7,356 nt of DNA, taken from contig JAGAIH010000251.1 in NCBI GenBank assembly GCA_017626655.1, forward strand, positions 1 through 7,356. The letters are read 5' to 3'. Source of the stretch: Clostridia bacterium (GTDB taxonomy: Bacteria > Bacillota_A > Clostridia > Oscillospirales > CAG-272). This document shows positions 1-4,802 of the stretch, in pieces; position 1 is the stretch's first letter; the number at the start of each line of letters is the position of its first letter. A program made the translations under genes and the position numbers. Below the pieces are notes generated by a model. That model was given only the letters and a program-made list of their open reading frames with translations, did no database searches and had not been told where the DNA came from.

Positions 1-151
1 GGACAAGGCGGTCAACGACAAGGGGCAGACCATCCCCCACAACAAGCCCTACGCCATTCTGGTGGAGTCCGACCGTCCCATCGTGGCCCAGTGCTCCAGA
101 TTGGACGTTTCCCAGCCCGAGTACGCGCTCATGACGACGATTGCGTACTGA
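1..151 (+). CDS. C-terminal end of an ASRT-family (sensory rhodopsin transducer-like) protein, partial
   Basis: The reading frame is open from base 2 to the TGA at 149-151 and gives the last 49 residues of a protein; the start lies outside the window. The segment IPHNKPYAILVESDRPIVAQ, then a CSRLD..Q.E.AL..TIAY pattern, closely resembles the C-terminus of Anabaena sensory rhodopsin transducer as I remember it (IPHDTDFASVIQSNVPIVVQ, then a TRLD..QAENALLSTIAY pattern). The family is a small beta-sandwich protein of roughly 125 residues. In Anabaena it partners a sensory rhodopsin. Many Firmicutes carry homologues without any rhodopsin, and there the role is unknown. The protein ends exactly at TIAY, without the short tail of the Anabaena protein. 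The family call is fairly secure from this C-terminal signature; the function in this organism is not known. A strong terminator follows 12 bases after the stop, so this is the last gene of its transcript. Confidence 0.8.
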   Translation, partial: DKAVNDKGQTIPHNKPYAILVESDRPIVAQCSRLDVSQPEYALMTTIAY

Positions 152-163
152 TTCAAAAAGCAG

Positions 164-198
164 AAATACCCGAGGTCTTTTGACTTCGGGTATTTTTT
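164..198 (+). terminator. Rho-independent terminator of the ASRT-family gene
   Basis: A 14-bp stem (164-177 with 182-195, one G-T pair) closes a TTTT loop and runs into a T tract at 193-198. The A-rich start of the left arm mirrors the T tract, so it could also act weakly on the opposite strand. Confidence 0.92.
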
Positions 199-269
199 AC
201 TTTCAGGGGAGCTTTAAATTGGGGTTTTGCGAGCTGTTCGGCACGATGGCCCAGTTGCCAATGACCCAT

Positions 270-407
270 TGTAGGGAGCGACGCCCTCGTCGCTACGCAA
301 CCTGAAAATTGCCCATTTTTATTGTCAGATATATATGTTTCGTCTTTACACCCGAAACATATCGGTATGTTCTATGTGGCGGAGCGACGAGGGCGTCGCT
401 CCCTACA
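270..407. repeat. REPIN-like element: two inverted REP-type palindromes
   Basis: Bases 270-294 and 383-407 are perfect 25-bp inverted copies separated by 88 bases. Each arm starts at its outer end with GTAG (271-274; CTAC at 403-406) and contains a small hairpin: AGCGACG, a 4-base loop, then CGTCGCT. This is the layout known for REP sequences, and two inverted REPs make a REPIN, which is thought to be mobilised by RAYT transposases. Similarity between arms continues imperfectly for a few bases inward. A second inverted pair, ATATGTTTCG (333-342) and CGAAACATAT (353-362), lies inside. No coding frame in the element looks real and no target duplication is visible. It fills most of the 336-base gap (152-487) between two convergent genes; the rest of that gap holds only the terminator at 164-198. 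It could also help end or stabilise either transcript. The repeat is certain; the REPIN label is inference. Confidence 0.75.
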
Positions 408-487
408 GGTGTTTGTGCCAACCGAAACACACCGATAAACCCAAATTTGAAAAGCTGACCGGAACGTCATCCTTCTCTGTTTAAACA

Positions 488-862
488 TCACCCAAACAAA
501 GGCTCGCCCAGCCAGGGGATGGTGCGTCGGATGGAGACCCTTTCGACCTGCACCGTGGCGGTCATCTCGGCTCCCGTAACGGCGTCGGAATATGTATAGG
601 GCTCCTCGATACGATCCCGATCCCACCAGGCAATGCGGACGGTGTTGCAGACGCGGAATTCCTCGGATGCGTTGGGGTAATGGAAGTAGATCAGTTCACC
701 GTCATGGTAGGCGCTAAATCCGTTCTCGTCCACGTGTCCGAGGTATTCAAACTGCACGGTTCGGTGGGATCCTACCCAGAAAATGATGAAGGCGCAGAGC
801 ATGAGCAGGAGGACAACCGAAACGAGGAGGATCGTCTTTTGCTTTTCTTTCAGCTTTTTCAT
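488..862 (-). CDS. Small single-pass membrane or secreted protein, unknown function
   Basis: This 124-residue protein has a lysine-rich N-terminus (residues 2-10), then one hydrophobic helix at about 11-31 (ILLVSVVLLLMLCAFIIFWV), so it is an N-terminally anchored protein with most of its chain outside the cell. The outer part (32-124) is rich in aromatic and charged residues and short beta-like stretches, for example VQFEYLGHV, GELIYFHYP and VRIAWWDRDRI. It ends in IPWLGEPLFG. I recognise no domain. The start is supported by AAAGGA at 870-875 on the minus strand, 7 bases before the ATG. It lies 102 bases downstream of the radical SAM gene on the same strand, with a palindrome between them, so it could be co-transcribed or have its own regulated promoter. 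No clear terminator follows; the inverted-repeat element at 270-407 is the next structure. Reality of the gene is likely; function is unknown. Confidence 0.75.
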   Translation of the reverse strand: MKKLKEKQKTILLVSVVLLLMLCAFIIFWVGSHRTVQFEYLGHVDENGFSAYHDGELIYFHYPNASEEFRVCNTVRIAWWDRDRIEEPYTYSDAVTGAEMTATVQVERVSIRRTIPWLGEPLFG

Positions 863-904
863 GGCGTTTTCCTTTCACAGTGTAGAATGTTGGATCCCTC
901 TACC

Positions 905-941
905 TATATAGACGCTTTTTTTCGCGAAATATTTCGCGAAA
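905..941 (-). promoter_or_regulatory. Double TTCGCGAA palindrome over a possible promoter of the small membrane protein gene
   Basis: Bases 921-940 are a perfect palindrome made of two TTCGCGAA octamers (921-928, 933-940) around ATAT; one more T-A pair makes it 22 bp (920-941). Read on the minus strand, a TATATA box lies at 905-910, about 42 bases before the ATG at 862. The -35 region opposite it (928-933) is poor and is covered by the palindrome. That arrangement suits an operator for a dimeric or paired regulator. Poor -35 quality makes the promoter itself uncertain. Confidence 0.45.
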
Positions 942-964
942 GCCGAAAAGTTCACAAAAAGTTC

Positions 965-1867
965 TCATTCTCCCTCGAAATCGGGAGTATAGGCGCGGGT
1001 GGCGGCGTCCTTGCCCTGGCTGAAGCCTACGATCCCCAGGCGGGCGGCCTCCTCCAGGACGGAGGTGTACTCGAACTCGGTGACGCGGCGGCGAAGGTTC
1101 TTGTGGGGGCAGTCCATGGCGAAATCGGGGGTGTACTGGCGCATGACCGAGACGCGGATGTCGGCCACGGGGAGGATGGAGGCGATATGGCGCAGGACGG
1201 CTATGGAGTCGGCGCGGCAGCCCGGGAGGACGAGATGGCGGAGGATGACGCCCTTTTGGGTGAGGCCGTCCCCCTCCTCATACTTCCCTGTCTGGCGGTA
1301 CATTTCCAGCACCGCCTCGGTGGCCCGTTCGGCGTAGTCGGGGGCGGCAGAGTAGGCCTTGGACAGGTCGGAGGAGATATACTTGAAATCGGGGAGGTAG
1401 ATATCCACCAGGCCCTCCAGCATTTCCAGGGACTCCGCCGACTCATAGCCCCCGCTGTTCCAGACCACGGGGATATGCAGACGGGGCTTGAGCTTTTCGA
1501 GTAGCCTTGCCAGGGGGGCGGTGTAGTGGGTGGGGGTGACGAGGTTGATATTGTGGACCCCTTCATCCTGGAGACGAAGGATGGCTTCCGTCAGCTCCTC
1601 CTCGGTATAGGAACGGCCCAGGCCCTCGCGGCTGATCTCGCGGTTCTGGCAGAAAACACAGCGAAGGTTACAGCCCGAGAAAAAGACGGTACCCGAGCCG
1701 TTTTTCCCGCTGATAGGGGGTTCCTCCCAAAGGTGTGGGGCGATGCGGGCGACGCGGTAGGCGGCTGTGACGCCGCAGACACCCGTCTGTCCCCCCACGC
1801 GGTCAACACCGCAGGCGCGGGGGCAGATACGGCAGGCGGAAAGAAGAGATTCCGGGGTTTGATTCAT
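965..1867 (-). CDS. PflX-like radical SAM protein (COG1313 type)
   Basis: This 300-residue protein is a radical SAM iron-sulfur enzyme related to pyruvate formate-lyase activating enzymes. The sequence GCNLRCVFCQN carries the C66-x3-C70-x2-C73 motif that binds the 4Fe-4S cluster and SAM. An N-terminal cysteine set (C12, C15, C19, C31; CRICPRACG followed by TGVCG) and the phrase EEPPISG..GSGTVFFSG are typical of the PflX family. The family is widespread in anaerobes but its substrate is not established to my knowledge. Known glycyl-radical activases use the same chemistry: SAM is cleaved to a 5'-deoxyadenosyl radical that abstracts hydrogen. No glycyl radical enzyme is encoded nearby. The start is fixed by AGGAG at 1875-1879, 7 bases before the ATG. 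Length and motif layout look complete. The promoter lies just upstream and is divergent from that of cinA. Family assignment is firm; the reaction is unknown. Confidence 0.92.
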   Translation of the reverse strand: MNQTPESLLSACRICPRACGVDRVGGQTGVCGVTAAYRVARIAPHLWEEPPISGKNGSGTVFFSGCNLRCVFCQNREISREGLGRSYTEEELTEAILRLQDEGVHNINLVTPTHYTAPLARLLEKLKPRLHIPVVWNSGGYESAESLEMLEGLVDIYLPDFKYISSDLSKAYSAAPDYAERATEAVLEMYRQTGKYEEGDGLTQKGVILRHLVLPGCRADSIAVLRHIASILPVADIRVSVMRQYTPDFAMDCPHKNLRRRVTEFEYTSVLEEAARLGIVGFSQGKDAATRAYTPDFEGE

Positions 1868-1910
1868 GGTCGGACTCCTGACGTATGGTTGATTTTGTTA
1901 TTTTTATATT

Positions 1911-1939
1911 ATTATACAATATGCGGAGTAGGATTGCAA
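1911..1939 (-). promoter_or_regulatory. Sigma-A promoter of the radical SAM gene
   Basis: On the minus strand TTGCAA (1934-1939) is followed by a 17-base spacer and TATAAT (1911-1916). The -10 box is a perfect match and the -35 box matches 4 of 6 bases. The start codon lies about 44 bases further on, with a good ribosome binding site between. Confidence 0.82.
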
Positions 1940-1960
1940 GATTTTTGAAGGATTTTTTTC

Positions 1961-1989
1961 TTGACAAATTGACGAAAGAGTGGTATAAT
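1961..1989 (+). promoter_or_regulatory. Perfect-consensus sigma-A promoter of cinA
   Basis: TTGACA (1961-1966), a 17-base spacer and TATAAT (1984-1989) match the sigma-A consensus exactly. TGG directly before the -10 box also gives the extended -10 TGn. A run of T precedes the -35 box. It points away from the radical SAM promoter; 21 bases separate the two -35 boxes. Confidence 0.93.
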
Positions 1990-2083
1990 AATACTGGTTT
2001 AGTGTGCCGTGCTTTACCCGGTGCGGCACCGAGCATCCCCTTTATGATTTGACGAAAGGCGCGCTTGAGCGCAAGGTACACGT
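1990..2083 (+). other. 5' leader of cinA with a hairpin
   Basis: From the expected start near 1996 to the ATG is about 88 bases. GTGCCG (2004-2009) pairs with CGGCAC (2024-2029), and GCGC-TTGA-GCGC sits shortly before a weak AAGG ribosome site (2073-2076). No known riboswitch pattern was recognised. Confidence 0.4.
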
Positions 2084-3376
2084 ATGGCTTCGTTTGATAC
2101 CCACAACCGAACTGCACGCATCCGCACGGCTGAAATACTCTGTGTGGGTACCGAGCTGCTCCTGGGCGACATCGTCAACACCAACGCTGCTTTCCTTTCC
2201 AAGAGGCTTGCCTCTCTGGGGATCGCGGTCTATCACCAGACGGTGGTGGGTGACCACCCCGAGAGACTCCGCGTGGCTCTGTCGGACGCCTTTGAGGGTC
2301 ATGGGCGTCCCGCCGCCGATCTGGTGATTCTCAGCGGGGGGCTTGGCCCGACCTACGACGATCTCACCAAGGAGACCGTCGCCGCTTACTTCGGAAGAAC
2401 CATGGAGATGCATGAGGAATCCCTAACGCGCATCCGTGATTTCTTCACCCGCACGGGGCGGGTCATGACCCCGAACAACGAAAAGCAGGCCATGATGCCC
2501 GAGGGCTGCGTGGTCTTTCCCAACGATTACGGCACCGCGCCCGCCTTGGCTGTGGGCGACGCCACGAGAACCGCCGTCATGCTCCCGGGGCCTCCCGCCG
2601 AGCTGGTGCCCATCTTTGACACCCTGGTGGTTCCCTTCCTACGCCGCTTTACCGACGGCGTGCTGATCAGCCGCAACATCCACATCATGGGGCTGGGCGA
2701 GTCCGCTGTGGAGTCCATGCTCCACGATCTCATGGTCTCCTCCGAGAATCCCACCGTCGCGCCTTACTGCAAATCGGGCGAGGTGCGCCTGCGGGTCACC
2801 GCCAGGGCCGAAAGCGAGGCCGAGGCGGCCGCCATGTGCGATGGGTTGGTTGAGAAAATCAAGAAGAATACAGACGTCTCCCCTTATATCTACGGCGTGG
2901 ATTGCGAGAATATCGAGACGGCTCTGGTGCGGCTCTTTACCGAGCGGGGCCTGACCGTGGCCACCGCCGAGTCCTGCACGGGGGGCATGGTGGGTCAGCG
3001 CATCACGGGGGTTTCGGGGGCTTCCGCTGTTTACCTGGGTGGATTCGTGACCTACACCAACGACATGAAGATCCGACTCTTAGGCGTGGATCCCGCTACC
3101 ATTGACGCCCACACCGAGGTCTCCGCCGAGACCGCCTGTGAAATGGCCAAGGGGGCTATGGTGCGCTTGGGGGCTGACGTGGGGCTTTCCACCACGGGCT
3201 ATGCCGGACCTACGGGCGGCACCGAGGAGAATCCCGTCGGTACGGTCTATATCGGTATCGCCACCGGGAACGGAGTGAAGGCGCACCGTCTCTACTACCG
3301 TCAGAAGTCCCGCGACTACGTCCGCGAGGCCGCCGCTTCCCGCGTCATGCTGGAGGCTGTCAAGGCGTCGCTTTAA
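2084..3376 (+). CDS. cinA: CinA, competence/damage-inducible protein with nicotinamide-nucleotide amidase domain
   Basis: This 430-residue protein has both parts of full-length CinA. The N-terminal COG1058 domain (about 15-180, MoaB/molybdopterin-binding fold) shows AEILCVGTELLLGDIVNTN (16-34) and LSGGLGPTYDDLT (83-95). The C-terminal PncC-type domain (about 275-430) shows AESCTGG (295-301, containing the expected catalytic serine), a Y.GGFVTY.NDMK stretch, and TTGYAGPTGGTEENPVGTVY (370-389). In studied bacteria this protein links pyrophosphatase activity with deamidation of nicotinamide mononucleotide to nicotinate mononucleotide, that is, pyridine nucleotide recycling; the competence name comes from streptococci and Bacillus. 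The ATG at 2084 adds about 14 residues before the usual AEIL start. A TGA in frame at 2066 excludes longer forms, and I see no alternative start codon nearer the domain. The ribosome site is weak (AAGG, 7 bases away) despite the perfect promoter. pfkA follows after 96 bases with no terminator between, so co-transcription is likely. Confidence 0.95.
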   Translation: MASFDTHNRTARIRTAEILCVGTELLLGDIVNTNAAFLSKRLASLGIAVYHQTVVGDHPERLRVALSDAFEGHGRPAADLVILSGGLGPTYDDLTKETVAAYFGRTMEMHEESLTRIRDFFTRTGRVMTPNNEKQAMMPEGCVVFPNDYGTAPALAVGDATRTAVMLPGPPAELVPIFDTLVVPFLRRFTDGVLISRNIHIMGLGESAVESMLHDLMVSSENPTVAPYCKSGEVRLRVTARAESEAEAAAMCDGLVEKIKKNTDVSPYIYGVDCENIETALVRLFTERGLTVATAESCTGGMVGQRITGVSGASAVYLGGFVTYTNDMKIRLLGVDPATIDAHTEVSAETACEMAKGAMVRLGADVGLSTTGYAGPTGGTEENPVGTVYIGIATGNGVKAHRLYYRQKSRDYVREAAASRVMLEAVKASL

Positions 3377-3434
3377 CTTTGCCTGTTCGCCCCGACTACG
3401 GGAGCTGAATATAGAGAATACTATCATTAATTTC

Positions 3435-3464
3435 GCGACGCGGGACACGCCCCGTCGCAGGAGG
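3435..3464 (+). promoter_or_regulatory. Hairpin abutting the pfkA ribosome binding site
   Basis: GCGACG (3435-3440) pairs with CGTCGC (3453-3458), and after a one-base bulge GGG (3442-3444) pairs with CCC (3450-3452), leaving an ACACG loop. The stem ends exactly where AGGAGG begins (3459-3464). The Shine-Dalgarno sequence is left single-stranded, 8 bases before the ATG. I see no convincing -35/-10 pair in 3377-3434, which favours read-through from cinA. Confidence 0.5.
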
Positions 3465-3472
3465 TTTTTATC

Positions 3473-4588
3473 ATGGCAACTTTCAGAAGAATCGGTATTC
3501 TGTCCTCGGGCGGTGACGCGCCCGGTATGAACGCGGCCATCCGCGCCGCGACCCGCCGCGCTCTCAGCCAGGGCTTTGAGGTGGTAGGCATCCTCGGCGG
3601 CTACGCGGGCCTCTTGGGCGCCGCTGACGAGTCCGACCCCGAGGTGGTCAGACAGAGATATCTGCGCCCCTTTGACACCGCCAGCGTCTCCAACATCGTG
3701 ACCCGCGGCGGCACCATCCTGTACTCCAGCCGCTGTCCCGAGTTCAAGACTCAGGAGGGCATGGACAAGGCTCTCCGCGCCTGCGACAAGTATCAGATCG
3801 ACGCGGTCATCGCCATCGGCGGTGACGGTACCTTCCGCGGCGCCACCGACCTGACCAACCACGGCATCCCCTCCATCGGTATCCCCGCCACCATCGACAA
3901 CGATATCACCGCCACCGAGCAGACCATCGGCTTCGACACCGCGCTGAATACCGCTCTGTCCATGTTCGACGCCCTCCGCGACACCGCCGAGTCCCACGCC
4001 CGCTGCATCGTCACCGAGGTCATGGGTAACGGTTGCGGCTTCCTGTCCCTGTACCTGGCTCTGGCGACCGGCGCCATCTCCATCGCCATCCCTGAGATCC
4101 CCTTCGACCGTGAGTACGCCATCAAGAAGATCCGCGAGGCCCGTGAGGAGTGCGGCAAGCGGGGCATCATCGCCGTCTGCGGCGAGGGTATGCCCAAGAT
4201 GAACGGCAAGGACTACGGCGAGGACTTCAAGGATGAAATCGTCGCCCGCACCGGCATCGACACCCGCTACACCAAGATGGGCCACATCATCCGCGGCGGT
4301 AACCCCACCCTCCGCGACCGTCTCACCGCCACCCAGATGGGCGTGGAGGCCGTCAATATGCTCCTGGAGGGCAAGAGCAATCTGGTCATGTGCGTCAACG
4401 AGAACCGCATCTCCTCCTGCGACATCAACTTCGCTCTGGTCCTGGACAAGATGTACAAGAACAAGCTGAAGGACGGGGATCTGGAGGGCTTCACCGGCTA
4501 TCAGATCGCCCAGATGAAGGCTCGCTGTGAGGCCAGACACGCCAAGATCCAGCGTCTCTACAAGATGGCCTACGATATCAGCATGTGA
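3473..4588 (+). CDS. pfkA: ATP-dependent 6-phosphofructokinase
   Basis: This cytoplasmic enzyme phosphorylates fructose 6-phosphate to fructose 1,6-bisphosphate, the committed step of glycolysis. Family motifs appear in order: SSGGDAPGMN (11-20), GGDGT (116-120) for nucleotide binding, PATIDND (138-144) with D142 as the expected catalytic base, TEVMGNGCGFL, and GHIIRGG (270-276) of the sugar-phosphate site. The GGDGT glycine, and alanine rather than lysine before TIDND, mark the ATP-using type; pyrophosphate-using enzymes usually have GGDD and PKTIDND. At 371 residues it is about 50 longer than E. coli PfkA; part of the excess is a lysine- and arginine-rich C-terminal tail after the core. The start has a strong AGGAGG 8 bases upstream. 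Codon use is strongly biased to C-ending codons, as expected for high expression. The last codon and stop lie inside the tandem repeat that follows. Regulation by ADP or PEP cannot be judged from motifs alone. Confidence 0.95.
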   Translation: MATFRRIGILSSGGDAPGMNAAIRAATRRALSQGFEVVGILGGYAGLLGAADESDPEVVRQRYLRPFDTASVSNIVTRGGTILYSSRCPEFKTQEGMDKALRACDKYQIDAVIAIGGDGTFRGATDLTNHGIPSIGIPATIDNDITATEQTIGFDTALNTALSMFDALRDTAESHARCIVTEVMGNGCGFLSLYLALATGAISIAIPEIPFDREYAIKKIREAREECGKRGIIAVCGEGMPKMNGKDYGEDFKDEIVARTGIDTRYTKMGHIIRGGNPTLRDRLTATQMGVEAVNMLLEGKSNLVMCVNENRISSCDINFALVLDKMYKNKLKDGDLEGFTGYQIAQMKARCEARHAKIQRLYKMAYDISM

Positions 4589-4668
4589 TATCATGTGATA
4601 TCATGTGATATCATGTGATATCATGTGATATCACGGATATCACGGATATCACGGATATCACGGATATC
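4583..4668. repeat. Two-phase tandem array of GATATC units (5 x 10 bp, 4 x 9 bp)
   Basis: Five exact copies of ATGTGATATC (4583-4632) pass directly into four exact copies of ACGGATATC (4633-4668). Every unit contains the palindrome GATATC, and another GATATC lies at 4574-4579 within the pfkA coding end. The first unit supplies the ATG-TGA end of pfkA, so copy-number change would not alter the protein. The array lies in the 3' untranslated part of the pfkA transcript, 13 bases before the terminator stem. Adjacent units can pair as short hairpins in RNA or single-stranded DNA. Exact copies suggest recent slippage or gene-conversion growth. Confidence 0.95.
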
Positions 4669-4681
4669 ATGAAAAATTTAC

Positions 4682-4717
4682 AACTCCCGCCGTTTTTTGG
4701 CGGGAGTTTTACTTTTT
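4682..4717 (+). terminator. Rho-independent terminator after pfkA
   Basis: A GC-rich 10-bp perfect stem, AACTCCCGCC (4682-4691) with GGCGGGAGTT (4699-4708), closes a GTTTTTT loop and is followed by T runs up to 4717. It would end the cinA-pfkA transcript and insulate the next promoter. Confidence 0.92.
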
Positions 4718-4722
4718 CTCTA

Positions 4723-4751
4723 TTGATTTTTATATGCGGATATGGTATAAT
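4723..4751 (+). promoter_or_regulatory. Sigma-A promoter of the substrate-binding lipoprotein gene
   Basis: TTGATT (4723-4728), a 17-base spacer and TATAAT (4746-4751), with TGG before the -10 box. The leader to the ATG is about 45 bases and holds a small GCCG/CGGC hairpin (4764-4778). No catabolite-repression (cre) box was recognised. Confidence 0.88.
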
Positions 4752-4802
4752 AGTATCAATGTAGCCGTGACACGCGGCAAAATATTTTAGGAGGATCATC
4801 TC

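Noticed and set aside
920..941. Palindrome as terminator of the radical SAM gene
   Set aside because: On the minus strand the stem is followed by A rather than T residues, so it does not fit a Rho-independent terminator.
680..1504. 274-codon plus-strand open frame over the radical SAM gene
   Set aside because: It overlaps two better minus-strand genes, has no ribosome site, and shows shadow-type composition.
1969..2058. Direct repeat TTGACGAAAG at 1969-1978 and 2049-2058 around the cinA leader
   Set aside because: Only 10 bases, with no further similarity in flanks and one copy inside a promoter spacer; likely chance.
3080..4594. 504-codon open frame on the minus strand across pfkA
   Set aside because: It is antisense to a gene with all phosphofructokinase motifs; the open frame comes from GC-rich codon bias. 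Its composition (long runs rich in G, A, V, D, H) is typical of such shadows.
4583..4668. Possible CRISPR array
   Set aside because: Units of 9-10 bp are contiguous with no spacers; it is a simple tandem repeat.
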